A DNA stretch of 64,000 bases from Sphingomonas sp. ID1715 (GTDB lineage: Bacteria > Pseudomonadota > Alphaproteobacteria > Sphingomonadales > Sphingomonadaceae): assembly GCF_013044515.1 (NCBI RefSeq), contig NZ_JABEPR010000007.1, forward strand, positions 124,001 through 188,000, in the 5' to 3' direction. Positions 27,167-36,570 of this stretch are shown piece by piece. How positions within the stretch are numbered: the stretch's first letter is position 1; each line of letters starts with the position of its first letter. Under the pieces are notes generated by a model. It searched no databases, had not been told where the DNA came from, and saw only the letters and a program-made list of their open reading frames with translations. The translations under genes and the position numbers were made by a program.

Positions 27167-29023
27167 TCAAAGGCCCAATGCGACGGCAGTCCAGTAGGTC
27201 GCGCCCGCCGCCAGATAGGCGATGGCGAACAGATAGCCGACCATGAAGCCCGGCCATTTCCAGCCATTGGTCTCCCGCCTGGTGACGGCAATGGTGGAGA
27301 TGCATTGGGGCGCGAAGACGAACCAGGCGAGGAAGGCGAGGGCGGTCGGGAGCGGCCAGGCGGTGCCGAGCCGTTCTTCGAGCGCGGTCGCCGCCTTGTC
27401 CTCGTCGGACGAGTCGATCGCATAGACGGTGGCGATTGCAGAGACCGCGATTTCGCGCGCGGCCATCGCCGGAATCAGCGCCAGGGCGATATCGTGGTTG
27501 AAGCCGATCGGCCGCACGACGGTCTCGACTCCCGATGCGATTCGGCCGGCGATCGAATATTCGCTCTGTTTCACGCCCGCCGGCGCCTTCGGGAACGACG
27601 CAAGCGCCCAGAGCAGGACGGTCGTCACCATGATGATCGTGCCGGCGCGCTTCAGAAAGATGGTTGCGCGGGTCCATAGGCCGATGCCGATGTCCTGCCA
27701 GCGCGGCCATTGATATTTGGGCATCTCCATCATGAAGCCGGCGCCGCCGCCCTTGGTCACCGTGCGCCGCAGCACCAGCGCGGCCAGGAACGCGCCCAAA
27801 ACACCCAGCCCGTAGAGGCAGAAGAGCACGAGCCCCTGCAGGCCGATGCCGGGCGCCAGGCTGCGGTTCGGAATGAAGGCCGAGATGATCAGCGTATAGA
27901 CCGGCAGCCGGGCCGAGCAGGTCATCAGTGGTGCGATCAGGATGGTGGTCAGCCGGTCCTTCGGGTCGTCGATCGTGCGCGTCGCCATGATCCCCGGCAC
28001 CGCGCAGGCGAAGGAGGAGAGGAGCGGGATGAAAGCGCGCCCCGACAGGCCGACGCGCGCCATCAGCCGGTCCATCAGGAAGGCCGCGCGGACCATATAG
28101 CCGCTCGCCTCCAGCACCAGGATGAAGAGGAACAGGACGAGGATCTGCGGCAGGAAGACGACCACTGCTCCGACGCCGCCGAGCACGCCTTCGATCAACA
28201 GGTCGCGCAGGACGTTGTCGGGCAGGGTCGCGGCGACCCAGGTGCCGAGCGCCTCGAAGCCGCTCTCGATCCAGCCGATCGGCGCCTCGGACCACGAAAA
28301 GACCGCCTGGAACATCACGAACAGGATCGCGGCCAGCAGCAGCGGTCCAAACAGCGGATGCAGTGCCACGGCGTCGAGCGAATGGGTGAAACGGCGCTGC
28401 GGACTTTCGGAGACGATCGCCTTAACGGCGAGCGCGCGGGCGCGGCGCTGCACGGTCGCCAGATCTTCGTGCACAAAGCCGGGACCAGCACGCAGCTTGA
28501 CGCTGCCGTCGCCGATCAGCACGCCCAATGCCGCTTTCAATTCTTCGAGGCCGCGGCGGCGCACCGCCACGGTCGGGATCACCGGCACGCCGAGCTGTTC
28601 GGCCAGAATGTCGACGTCGATCTCGAGCCCGTCGCGAACGGCAAGATCGATCATGTTGAGTGCCACTACGATCGGCAGGCCCAGTGCGACCAACTGCATT
28701 GCAAAGCGCAGATGGTTGTCGAGGTTCGCGGCGTCGACGACTACGATCAGCGCCTGGGGCAGCCGTTCGCCGTCCTGCTTGCCGAGGATCACGTCGCGCG
28801 TAACCGCCTCGTCCGGGCTGGCGGGTTCGAGGCTGTAGGCACCGGGCAGGTCGATCAGCTCGACCGGGCGGCCGTCGGGCAACGCGAACCGGCCCGAATG
28901 CCGCTCGACCGTAACGCCCGGATAATTGCCGACCTTCTGCCGCGCGCCGGTCAGCGCGTTGAACAGCGAGGACTTGCCGGCATTGGGATTGCCGACCAGC
29001 GCAACCAGCGGAGCCGGGTTCAT
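27167..29023 (-). CDS. feoB: Ferrous iron transporter FeoB
   Basis: Inner-membrane Fe(II) importer, 618 residues. The N-terminal G domain has G1 GNPNAGKSS (about 11), G3 DLPGAYSLEP and G4 NMID, followed by the FeoB_Cyto helical domain, then 7-8 membrane helices with the two Gate motifs (LSSFACAVPGIMATR near 335, MAAREIAVSAIATVYAIDSS near 500). Its ATG overlaps the feoA stop by 4 bases. No feoC follows. Confidence 0.95.
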   Translation of the reverse strand: MNPAPLVALVGNPNAGKSSLFNALTGARQKVGNYPGVTVERHSGRFALPDGRPVELIDLPGAYSLEPASPDEAVTRDVILGKQDGERLPQALIVVVDAANLDNHLRFAMQLVALGLPIVVALNMIDLAVRDGLEIDVDILAEQLGVPVIPTVAVRRRGLEELKAALGVLIGDGSVKLRAGPGFVHEDLATVQRRARALAVKAIVSESPQRRFTHSLDAVALHPLFGPLLLAAILFVMFQAVFSWSEAPIGWIESGFEALGTWVAATLPDNVLRDLLIEGVLGGVGAVVVFLPQILVLFLFILVLEASGYMVRAAFLMDRLMARVGLSGRAFIPLLSSFACAVPGIMATRTIDDPKDRLTTILIAPLMTCSARLPVYTLIISAFIPNRSLAPGIGLQGLVLFCLYGLGVLGAFLAALVLRRTVTKGGGAGFMMEMPKYQWPRWQDIGIGLWTRATIFLKRAGTIIMVTTVLLWALASFPKAPAGVKQSEYSIAGRIASGVETVVRPIGFNHDIALALIPAMAAREIAVSAIATVYAIDSSDEDKAATALEERLGTAWPLPTALAFLAWFVFAPQCISTIAVTRRETNGWKWPGFMVGYLFAIAYLAAGATYWTAVALGL

Positions 29024-29262
29024 CCCGCGATCGCGACGCGGATCGCGCGGGCCTGGGCGCGGCGGATGGCCACCGTCATGCGGCCGACGCGGCAGGCGAT
29101 CGGATCGCGTCCGAAGATGCTGCCGCTGTGCAGCGCCTCGATGCTGACGCCTTCGTCGAAACCGAGTTCGCGCAGCCGCTTGGCCTCGGCCTCGCTCAGC
29201 GAAGACCAGTCGATGCTGTCGATATGGGCCGCCTTCCGGAGCGGAAGATCGCTGAGCTGCAT
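29020..29262 (-). CDS. feoA: Ferrous iron transport protein A
   Basis: An 80-residue SH3-like cytosolic partner of FeoB. The core is KRLRELGFDEGVSIEALHSG, followed by a Gly-containing strand. It is the first gene of the feoAB operon and lies downstream of the Fur-like box at 29283-29301. Confidence 0.9.
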   Translation of the reverse strand: MQLSDLPLRKAAHIDSIDWSSLSEAEAKRLRELGFDEGVSIEALHSGSIFGRDPIACRVGRMTVAIRRAQARAIRVAIAG

Positions 29263-29282
29263 GCCGCCTATCTACGGCTGCT

Positions 29283-29301
29283 GAGAACCATTATCAATAA
29301 G
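29283..29301. promoter_or_regulatory. Fur-like iron box upstream of feoAB
   Basis: On the minus strand the sequence reads CTTATTGATAATGGTTCTC, matching the GATAATNATTATC-type consensus of Fur at most core positions. It is 20 bases upstream of the feoA ATG. Confidence 0.6.
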
Positions 29302-29310
29302 GGGTTTCGC

Positions 29311-29973
29311 CTAAACCGCCGGATAGCGGAGCCGACCGATGAAGCGCGACAGGCTCGGTCGATGGTCGCCGCGTGCCTTCCAGTCGGCTTTCACCCGTTC
29401 GAACTGCATCACATTTTCGATCCGGCGATCGAGAAAGGCGCGGGTGTCGCTGAGGTCGGCAGTCTCGTCGTCGAGCAGCGCCAGCACGGTCGAGGCATAG
29501 ACCCCACCCAGCGTGGCGCGCTTGGTGTAATGGTTGAAGTCGGTCGCCGTATCGCCGGCGAGGCGCCACATCAGGTCGACCGCGCGCCAGCCCATCTTCG
29601 CGGCGCGAACGGCATTCTGCGGCATGGCGAGGATGGCAAGCGCTCGACGTAAAGCCTCGCGATCCGGCGCGACGATCTCGATCCGCGCCCAGACCAGTTC
29701 CGTGATCCGCTGGCGGATCTTCATCGCCGCGAGCTGCTCGACCGGCAGTCGCGCCGCCATGGCGTGATCGACCGAGCGAAACCAAGCGTCGATCATCTGC
29801 ACAGCGCCATCCTTGAACGCCAGCTGCGCCACGTCCGTGTCGATCCCGGCCTGCTCGGCCGCGAGCGCGACCGCGGCCGGGCTCCAGCCGTCAAACGCCG
29901 CGTTGGCGGGCAGCAGCGGCGCCAGATGCGCCCTGATCTCGTCGAGCGTCGGGTCGGATGGCAGCTCGGTCAT
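29311..29973 (-). CDS. coq9: COQ9 family protein
   Basis: A 220-residue homologue of COQ9, a lipid-binding helper of ubiquinone biosynthesis that presents intermediates to COQ7. The N-terminal TetR-like helices are followed by the COQ9 core: MIDAWFRSVDHAMAAR (about 60-75), DLMWRLAGDTATDFNHYTKRA split over about 132-152, and AFLDRRIENVMQFERVK near the C-terminus. Confidence 0.9.
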   Translation of the reverse strand: MTELPSDPTLDEIRAHLAPLLPANAAFDGWSPAAVALAAEQAGIDTDVAQLAFKDGAVQMIDAWFRSVDHAMAARLPVEQLAAMKIRQRITELVWARIEIVAPDREALRRALAILAMPQNAVRAAKMGWRAVDLMWRLAGDTATDFNHYTKRATLGGVYASTVLALLDDETADLSDTRAFLDRRIENVMQFERVKADWKARGDHRPSLSRFIGRLRYPAV

Positions 29974-30078
29974 ATGCCCCCTCTAGGCCGGACCGGAGGA
30001 CTGGCCAAGGCCAGTGACACGATTCCAGTGCCCTGCTAGACCGTTCCACGCCATTAACGACATAAAGAGGGGCGTCTC

Positions 30079-30669
30079 ATGGCCAAATTCTTCTCCAACC
30101 TGCATGCGGTGCTCGCCACCGGCTTCGCACTGCTGCTGGTCGTGATCTTCGCGTTCCATGCCGATGCGTTCGACGGGCAATATGCGAACTATCTGTTCCG
30201 CTTCCTGCACGTCTGGTTCGGCATCATCTGGATCGGCCTGCTTTACTATTTCAACTTCGTGCAGATCCCGACCATGCCGAAGGTGCCGGCCGAACTGAAG
30301 CCGGGCGTGTCCAAATATATCGCGCCGTCCGCGCTCTGGTTCTTCCGTTACGGTGCGCTGTTCACGGTGCTGACCGGTCTCTCCATCGCGGGCATGCCGG
30401 GACCGAACGGACCCTATATCGGCCAGGCGTTGAGCTTCCAGGAAGGCTATCGCGTGATCGGCCTGGGCATGTGGCTGGCGCTGATCATGGCGTTCAACGT
30501 GTGGTTCGTGATCTGGCCGAACCAGAAAAAGGCGCTCGGGATCGTCGAAGCCGATGCCGACACCAAGGCGAAGGCCGCGACCACGGCGATGATGTTCAGC
30601 CGCATCAACACCTTGCTGTCGATCCCCATGCTCTATTGCATGGTCACGCAATTCTACCTGCCGCGGTAA
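30079..30669 (+). CDS. PuuD-like (urate hydroxylase N-terminal domain) membrane protein
   Basis: A 196-residue protein with four to five transmembrane helices. It resembles the membrane domain of PuuD-type urate hydroxylase, with HVWFGIIWIGLLYYFNFVQ (about 49-67). The C-terminal cytochrome c domain of PuuD is missing (no CxxCH), and no purine genes adjoin it, so urate oxidation is doubtful. It is divergent from coq9. Confidence 0.65.
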   Translation: MAKFFSNLHAVLATGFALLLVVIFAFHADAFDGQYANYLFRFLHVWFGIIWIGLLYYFNFVQIPTMPKVPAELKPGVSKYIAPSALWFFRYGALFTVLTGLSIAGMPGPNGPYIGQALSFQEGYRVIGLGMWLALIMAFNVWFVIWPNQKKALGIVEADADTKAKAATTAMMFSRINTLLSIPMLYCMVTQFYLPR

Positions 30670-30672
30670 CTC

Positions 30673-31593
30673 TCAGTCGGCCGGCGGCAAGGGATCTGTC
30701 GCCGGCCTCCTGACCAGCACCATCGCGGCCGCGATCAGGGCGACACCCAACCAGTCGAGCGGAGCGAGTGCTTCGCCGTAGAGCGCCCAGCCGATCGCCG
30801 CGGCGACCACGGGCTGGGTCAGGAATGCGAGACCCGTGACCAGCGGCCGCACATGGCCCATGGCGAAAACGAGCAGCCCCTGGCCGATCAGCTGGCTGCC
30901 GAGCGCCAGGCCGATCAGCGGCCCCCAGGCCTGTGGCCACACCGTCTCGCCGAGCAGCTTTGCGAACAGCAGCAGCGGCAGGATGCCGGCGATTGTCGAC
31001 AGCGCCAGCACCGGCCAGGCCTGCAGGCTCGCGCGCGCCCGATCGATCGCGATCAGGTAAAAGGTGTAGAGGAAGCCGGCGAGCAGGCAGAGCAGGTCGC
31101 CGATCAGGTTCTGGTGCGACAGCTCATAGGAGCGGCCGAGGAGCAGCACCCCTCCGGCCAGGGCCAGCAAGAGCGCAAGCGACTGGCCGCGCGTCGGCCA
31201 GGTGCGCGCGATCAGGAAGCCGTAAAGCGGGAAGATCAGGCTCGCCGAGTTGCCGAGCAGGGTCGCATTGGCCAGCTTGGTCTTTAAGATGCCCAGATGC
31301 CAGGAGCCGAGATCGGCGGCGAAGAAGATGCCGCCCAAGGCGATCGCGGCGACCATTGCCTTGCCGATGCGACCGATCGATTGTCCACTGCCGCGCGTCA
31401 GCAGCAGGAGGACGGGCGCGGCCAATGCGAGCCGCCAGAAGGCGGCCGCGACCGGGCCGACATGCGCCTCCGTGTCCGCTAGCCGCACGAACAATGGCCC
31501 GAACGCCAGCGCGATATTGCCGCCCAGCAGCGCCGCGAAAGCGAAGCTGCTTACACCCCCGAAACTTTTTCTTGGACGATCGGACCCGTGCAT
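30673..31593 (-). CDS. EamA/DMT family transporter
   Basis: A drug/metabolite transporter of 306 residues with ten predicted helices in two EamA repeats (PVAAAFWRLALAAPVLLLL in the first half, GLALGSQLIGQGLLVFAMGH and PVVAAAIGWALYGEALAPLDWLG in the second, shown in parts). The substrate is unknown. The ATG at 31593 was chosen to leave room for the divergent ene-reductase promoter; a start 11 codons upstream is in frame. Confidence 0.85.
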   Translation of the reverse strand: MHGSDRPRKSFGGVSSFAFAALLGGNIALAFGPLFVRLADTEAHVGPVAAAFWRLALAAPVLLLLTRGSGQSIGRIGKAMVAAIALGGIFFAADLGSWHLGILKTKLANATLLGNSASLIFPLYGFLIARTWPTRGQSLALLLALAGGVLLLGRSYELSHQNLIGDLLCLLAGFLYTFYLIAIDRARASLQAWPVLALSTIAGILPLLLFAKLLGETVWPQAWGPLIGLALGSQLIGQGLLVFAMGHVRPLVTGLAFLTQPVVAAAIGWALYGEALAPLDWLGVALIAAAMVLVRRPATDPLPPAD

Positions 31594-31640
31594 GCGGCCC
31601 CATAGACCCCTATCTCGCCCGTGCAAAAGGAGACCCGAAG

Positions 31641-32735
31641 ATGGCGAGCCTGTTCGATCCGATACAGATTGGCGCGGTGAGCGCCCCCAACCGCGTGCTA
31701 ATGGCGCCGCTCACCCGCGGCCGCTCGAGCCGCGAGCATGTGCCCAGCGACCTGATGCCGACTTATTATGCGCAGCGCGCTTCGGCCGGCCTGCTGATCA
31801 CCGAAGCGACAGGAATCAGCCAGGAAGGGCTGGGCTGGCCCTTTGCGCCCGGAATCTGGTCCGACGAGCAGACCGAGGCGTGGAAGCCGGTGACGGAGGC
31901 AGTACACCGCGCCGGCGGCCGCATCTTCGTGCAGCTCTGGCACATGGGCCGGCTGGTGCATCCCGATTTCCTGGGCGGCGAAAAGCCGGTCTCGTCCTCG
32001 GCGACGACTGCGCCCTTGCCGCTGAAGGCGCACACCTATGACGGCAAGAAGCCCTATGAAGAGGCGCGGTCGCTCGACGTGACCGAGGTCCCGCGGCTGC
32101 TCGACGATTACCGCCGCGCCACCCGCAATGCGAAGGCGGCCGGCTTCGATGGCGTCCAGATCCATGCCGCCAATGGCTATCTGATCGACGAATTCCTGCG
32201 GGACAATGCCAATTTCCGAACCGATGCCTATGGCGGCTCGCCAGAGAACCGCATTCGCCTGCTTCGCGAAGTGACGGAAACGGTTGCGAGCGAGATCGGC
32301 GCTGATCGCACGGCCGTGCGCCTGTCGCCCAACGGCAACAGCCAGGGCGTCGAGGACAGCAATCCCGGCGCGGTCTTTCCGCTTGCCGCCAAGGCACTGA
32401 GCGAGATCGGCATCGCCTTTCTGGAACTCCGCGAGCTGGGGCCGGACGGCACCTTCGGCGCATCGGACGAGCCCAAGGTGTCGCCGCTCATCCGACCGGT
32501 GTTCGGCGGGCCGCTCGTGCTGAACCAGGACTTCACCGGAGAATCGGCGCAGGCCGCACTGGACAGCGGCATCGCCGACGCAATCGCCTTCGGGCGGCCG
32601 TTCATTTCCAATCCGGACCTAGTCGAACGGCTCCGCACCGGGGCGGAGCTGACGCCCGACAACATGGCCACTTGGTACAGCCGGGGCCCCGAGGGCTATA
32701 TCGATTATCCGACGCTGGAGCGGGAAGCGGCCTGA
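31641..32735 (+). CDS. Old yellow enzyme family ene-reductase (NemA-like)
   Basis: A 364-residue FMN-dependent reductase of activated alkenes or nitro compounds. It has the TIM-barrel start LFDPIQIGAVSAPNRVLMAPLTR, QLWHMGRLVHPDF (about 95), HAANGYLIDEFL (about 176) and a C-terminal FGRPFISNPDLVERL phosphate-binding segment. AGGAGA lies 8 bases before the ATG. It is divergent from the DMT gene and converges on the P450 gene across a large repeat. Confidence 0.88.
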   Translation: MASLFDPIQIGAVSAPNRVLMAPLTRGRSSREHVPSDLMPTYYAQRASAGLLITEATGISQEGLGWPFAPGIWSDEQTEAWKPVTEAVHRAGGRIFVQLWHMGRLVHPDFLGGEKPVSSSATTAPLPLKAHTYDGKKPYEEARSLDVTEVPRLLDDYRRATRNAKAAGFDGVQIHAANGYLIDEFLRDNANFRTDAYGGSPENRIRLLREVTETVASEIGADRTAVRLSPNGNSQGVEDSNPGAVFPLAAKALSEIGIAFLELRELGPDGTFGASDEPKVSPLIRPVFGGPLVLNQDFTGESAQAALDSGIADAIAFGRPFISNPDLVERLRTGAELTPDNMATWYSRGPEGYIDYPTLEREAA

Positions 32736-32739
32736 ACAA

Positions 32740-32868
32740 TCCTCCCCGGAACGGGGAGGGGGACCAGCCGAAGGCTGGTGGAGGGGGCCCAAGGGTGGGG
32801 CATTCTGCCAAGGGCCCCCTCCACCACGCCGCTTCGCGTCGCGGTCCACCTCCCTGTGCCGGGGAGGA
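32740..32868. repeat. Long palindromic repeat pair, family F
   Basis: Inverted arms CCTCCCCGG...GGTGGAGGGGGCCC (32740-32790) and GGGCCCCCTCCACC...CGGGGAGG (32810-32868). It lies between the convergent ene-reductase and P450 genes and could fold as a long hairpin that terminates both. Confidence 0.8.
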
Positions 32869-34242
32869 TCAAGAAATCGGCACGAACCGCACGGGAAGCC
32901 CATCTCGCGGCCGCGGGATCGGGAAATATTGCCACGTCTCGCCGGCGCCGGGTCCCAGTTCGATCCGGTAGCGGCGCAGGATCTGCGCGATCAGAATGCG
33001 CACCTGCATCGTCGCAAAGTGCAGACCCAGGCACATATGCGCGCCGCCGCCGAACGGCACCCAGGCATATTTGTGCCGTCCGCGCGACCCTTCGGGCGTG
33101 AAGCGCATCGGGTCGAATTTCTCCGGCTCCGGCCAATGTTCCGGCATCCGGTGCGTGTAGGCGATGCTGATCCCGACGAACGTGCCGGCAGGAATTTTGT
33201 AGCCGCCGAACTCGAAGTCGCGCAGCGCCCGGCGCGGCATGGAAGGCACCGGCGGTACCATGCGCAGTGCTTCCTTGAACGCATATTCGGTCAGCACCAG
33301 CCGATCGAGCTGGCCATAGGGCACGCCCTCATCGTCGTTCAGGCCGAGCGATGCGATCTCCTCGCGCAGCTTGTCCTGCCACTCGGCATTACGGCCGAGC
33401 ATCATGATCAGGCTGGTCGCGGACGAGGTGATGGTGTCGTGCGCCGCCATCATCAGGAAGTTCATATGGTCGGCGATCGCCTGATTGGAGAGCGGCTTGC
33501 CCTCCTCGTCGGTCGCCCGGCAGAAGAGCGAGAAGAAATCCTGGCCGTCGCCGCTGCGGCGCTTCGGGATTTCGCGCAGGAACAGGTCCATCAGATATTC
33601 GCGCGCCTTGACGCCCTTGTGCATGGCCGTGCCCGGCACCGGCACGCGGATCGGCGCGACCGAAGCCTGCACCTCGTCCACGAACGCCTTGTTGATCTTC
33701 GTCGCCTCGGGCCCAAGCTCCATGCCGAGAAAGCTTTCCGCGGCAAGATCGAGGCTCAGCGCCTTGATCGCGTCGTAGAAGCGGATCGGCTTGCCCTGCC
33801 ACTCGGTGACCGCGCGCGCGATGCCGCGGTTGAGCTGCTCGGCATAATGCCGCATCGGCTCGGGCTTGAACGCCACCGACAATGTCCGGCGGTCGGCGCG
33901 ATGCTTGTCGAAGTCCATCAGCATCAGCCCACGCGGGAAAAGCAGGTTGAGCATCGGGCCCCAGCCCTGTTCGGACGAAAAGAGCCTGTCGCGATCGAAC
34001 AATACCAGCTCGTTCGCTTCCGGCCCGACCAGTTGAATGGTCGGCCCGCCGAACGCATTGTTGCGATAGACCTGTCCGTAGGTCGCGACCATGCGGTTGC
34101 CGAACCGGAGCGGGTCCTTCAGCAATTTCAGCGTGTTGCCGACGAACGGCCAGCCATCCTCGCCCGGGATATGCTCCACCGCGCGCTTCGGATTGAGCGG
34201 AAGCCAGTGCGGATTGGCCTCAATGGTGTGCGCATGGGCCAC
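32869..34242 (-). CDS. Cytochrome P450
   Basis: A 457-residue soluble P450. It has the I-helix AAHDTITSSATSL (about 272), the ExxR motif in FKEALRMVPPVPSMPRRALRD (shown at about 318), and the heme-binding loop FGGGAHMCLGLHFA with the proximal Cys (about 403). The substrate is unknown; the length and the bulky N-terminus resemble the CYP groups acting on hydrophobic substrates. No ferredoxin gene adjoins it. Confidence 0.9.
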   Translation of the reverse strand: MAHAHTIEANPHWLPLNPKRAVEHIPGEDGWPFVGNTLKLLKDPLRFGNRMVATYGQVYRNNAFGGPTIQLVGPEANELVLFDRDRLFSSEQGWGPMLNLLFPRGLMLMDFDKHRADRRTLSVAFKPEPMRHYAEQLNRGIARAVTEWQGKPIRFYDAIKALSLDLAAESFLGMELGPEATKINKAFVDEVQASVAPIRVPVPGTAMHKGVKAREYLMDLFLREIPKRRSGDGQDFFSLFCRATDEEGKPLSNQAIADHMNFLMMAAHDTITSSATSLIMMLGRNAEWQDKLREEIASLGLNDDEGVPYGQLDRLVLTEYAFKEALRMVPPVPSMPRRALRDFEFGGYKIPAGTFVGISIAYTHRMPEHWPEPEKFDPMRFTPEGSRGRHKYAWVPFGGGAHMCLGLHFATMQVRILIAQILRRYRIELGPGAGETWQYFPIPRPRDGLPVRFVPIS

Positions 34243-34313
34243 AAGCGGACTCCCGACTAACTGACAGGAGTGTAGCTAAAGCGTGTTGCGGTTAACAACC
34301 CATCCCATGCACG

Positions 34314-34397
34314 TCACTCTTCGCTCGTCCCGAGCGTAGTCGAGGGGCGTGGCACCGACGCCCTTCGACTTCGCTGCACTCCGCTCAGGACCGAGCG
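34314..34397. repeat. Diverged palindromic repeat pair, family A-like
   Basis: GAGCGTAGTCGAGGGGCG and CGCCCTTCGACTTCGCTGCA arms form an imperfect inverted pair between the P450 and ribH genes, partly running into the ribH stop region. Confidence 0.65.
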
Positions 34398-34398
34398 C

Positions 34399-34821
34399 TT
34401 AGTTTGCGAACCTGTGCCGCAGCGCCAGCATGGCGAGCGCCGCCTTGGCCGCTTCGCCCCCTTTGTCTTTTTCCGTGCGGCGGGCGCGGGCGAGCGCCTG
34501 GGCTTCGTTCTCGACCGTCAATATACCATTGCCGATTGCGAGCCCGTCGAGCGTCAGCGCCATGATGCCCCGCGCACTTTCGTTCGAGACGACCTCGAAA
34601 TGATAGGTTTCGCCGCGGATCACCACGCCGAGTGCGACAAAGGCGTCATAGCGCCCCGTCTCTGCCGCCAGCGCGATCGCCCCCGGCACTTCCAGTGCGC
34701 CGGGCACCGTCACCGTTTCGTGGCTATGCCCTGCGGCGTCCAGCGCCGTGCGGACGCCGTCCAGCAGCAGGTCGTTCAGATGCTCGTAGAAGCGCGCTTC
34801 GACGATGAGGATATTGGCCAT
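34399..34821 (-). CDS. ribH: 6,7-dimethyl-8-ribityllumazine synthase
   Basis: Condenses the ribitylaminopyrimidine with dihydroxybutanone phosphate to lumazine, 140 residues. Motifs are [14 protein letters not shown] (about 40), [16 protein letters not shown] with the catalytic His (about 75) and a [18 protein letters not shown] end. It is the last gene of the rib operon; its ATG overlaps the ribBX stop (TAATG). Confidence 0.95.
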   Translation of the reverse strand: MANILIVEARFYEHLNDLLLDGVRTALDAAGHSHETVTVPGALEVPGAIALAAETGRYDAFVALGVVIRGETYHFEVVSNESARGIMALTLDGLAIGNGILTVENEAQALARARRTEKDKGGEAAKAALAMLALRHRFAN

Positions 34822-35969
34822 TATTCTCCGCCCGTTCCGGGGATCGCCTGTTCGCCGACGATCGACAGGCCATAGCCTTCGAGGCCCACAAGCGTGTGGT
34901 GCGTGTTGGTCAGCAGCACCATGTCGTGCACGCCGAGCTCGGCCAGGATCTGCGCGCCGATGCCGTAATCGCGCAGCTCCTCAACCTCGGGCGCGCCAGC
35001 GCCCTTGCCCTCGGCACGCAGCTGCATGAACCGGCTGACGATGCCCTTCATCGGCTTGTTGATGACGACGATCACGCCAGCGCCCGCTTCGCCGATCGCT
35101 TCCATCGACTTGGACAGCAGCCCGGCGCGCTCACTCTCTTCGCCGAACACATCGACGAACATCGACATGGTATGCATGCGCACCAGCGTCGGCTTGGCCG
35201 GATCGATGCGGCCTTTCTGCAGCGCGATCAGCTCGTCGCCGGTGACCTTGTTGACGAAGGTGACCGCCTTCCAGTCGCCGCCCCAGCGGCTCTGGAAGGT
35301 CATCTCCGCGCGGCGCTCGACCAGATGGTCGTGGCGGCGGCGATAGGCAATCAGGTCGCGGATGGTGCCGATCTTGAGGTTGTGAAGCTGCGCGAAGGCG
35401 ATGAGGTCGTCGAGACGCGCCATCGTCCCGTCGTCCTTCATGATCTCGCAGATCACGCCGGACGGGTTGAGGCCAGCGAGACGCGAAACGTCGACGGCCG
35501 CTTCCGTGTGGCCCGCGCGGACCAGCACGCCGCCGTCGCGCGCGACCAGCGGGAACACATGGCCCGGCGTGACGATGTCGTCCGCGCTCTTGGAGCCGTC
35601 GATCGCGACGGAGATGGTGCGCGCCCGGTCCGCGGCGGAGATGCCGGTCGTCACGCCTTCGCGCGCCTCGATCGACACGGTGAAGGCAGTCTCGTGCCGG
35701 GTGCCGTTGTTGCGGCTCATCAGATTGAGACCTAGCTGGTCGACGCGCGCCTTGGACAAGGCCAGGCAGATCAGGCCCCGGCCGTGCTTCGCCATGAAGT
35801 TGATCGCGTCCGGCGTCGCCATCTGCGCGGGGATGACCAGATCGCCTTCATTCTCCCGGTCCTCGTCATCGACCAGGATGAACATGCGGCCGTTGCGCGC
35901 TTCGTCGATGATCTCTTCGGGGCTGGAGAGATAGGCGTGGCGCAGGCGGCTGACTTCAGGATTTGCCAC
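34821..35969 (-). CDS. ribB: 3,4-dihydroxy-2-butanone 4-phosphate synthase fused to inactive GTP cyclohydrolase II-like domain (RibBX)
   Basis: A 382-residue two-domain protein. The N-terminal RibB domain (about 15-215) has [30 protein letters not shown] and GHTEAAVD. The C-terminal RibA-like domain lacks the three zinc cysteines expected near [19 protein letters not shown], so cyclohydrolase activity is unlikely. RibBX variants with a non-catalytic RibA-like part are described in Proteobacteria. The GTG at 35969 overlaps ribE by 14 bases and fits the family N-terminus; longer readings are not protein-like. Confidence 0.9.
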   Translation of the reverse strand: MANPEVSRLRHAYLSSPEEIIDEARNGRMFILVDDEDRENEGDLVIPAQMATPDAINFMAKHGRGLICLALSKARVDQLGLNLMSRNNGTRHETAFTVSIEAREGVTTGISAADRARTISVAIDGSKSADDIVTPGHVFPLVARDGGVLVRAGHTEAAVDVSRLAGLNPSGVICEIMKDDGTMARLDDLIAFAQLHNLKIGTIRDLIAYRRRHDHLVERRAEMTFQSRWGGDWKAVTFVNKVTGDELIALQKGRIDPAKPTLVRMHTMSMFVDVFGEESERAGLLSKSMEAIGEAGAGVIVVINKPMKGIVSRFMQLRAEGKGAGAPEVEELRDYGIGAQILAELGVHDMVLLTNTHHTLVGLEGYGLSIVGEQAIPGTGGE

Positions 35970-36567
35970 GATAATATTCCATGCGCTGGAGGTAGCGGGC
36001 GAGCACGTCGATCTCGATGTTGACGGCCTGGCCCTGGGCAAGTGCGCCGAGCGTGGTCACCGCCTGGGTGTGCGGGATCAGGTTGATCGAGAAGTGCGTG
36101 CTGCCGTCCGGCTGATCGGCGACCTGGTTGACGGTCAGCGACACGCCGTCGATCGTGATCGAGCCCTTGGTCGCGATGAACGGCGCTAGGTCGGAAGACA
36201 CTCGAAAGCCGATCCGCTTGGAGTCGCCTTCCGGGCAGATGCCGACCACTTCGGCCACGCCATCGACATGGCCGGTGACGATATGGCCGCCCAGTTCGTC
36301 GCCCAGCTTCATCGCCCGTTCGAGATTGAGGCTGCGACCCGCGGTCCATTGGCCCTGCGCGGTGCGTCTGATCGTCTCGCCCGAAATGTCGACCGCGAAC
36401 CAGCCCGGTCCCTTGTCCACCACTGTCAGGCACACGCCCGAGCAGGCGATCGACGCGCCGAGATCGACCGTCGCCATGTCGAACGCGGTCCGCACGACGG
36501 CGCGCGTGTCGCCCCGCTGCTCCACGGACTCGATGGTCCCGACGTCGGTGATGATTCCGGTGAACAT
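35956..36567 (-). CDS. ribE: Riboflavin synthase alpha chain
   Basis: Dismutates two lumazines to riboflavin, 203 residues. It has two lumazine-binding repeats, each beginning with a MFTGII/HIVTGHVDG-type motif: MFTGIITDVGTIES at the N-terminus, CSGVCLTVVD (about 42), then GHIVTGHVDGVAEV (about 94) and DGVSLTVN (about 140). It sits 3 bases after the ribD stop. Confidence 0.95.
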   Translation of the reverse strand: MFTGIITDVGTIESVEQRGDTRAVVRTAFDMATVDLGASIACSGVCLTVVDKGPGWFAVDISGETIRRTAQGQWTAGRSLNLERAMKLGDELGGHIVTGHVDGVAEVVGICPEGDSKRIGFRVSSDLAPFIATKGSITIDGVSLTVNQVADQPDGSTHFSINLIPHTQAVTTLGALAQGQAVNIEIDVLARYLQRMEYYRGKS

Positions 36568-36570
36568 ATG

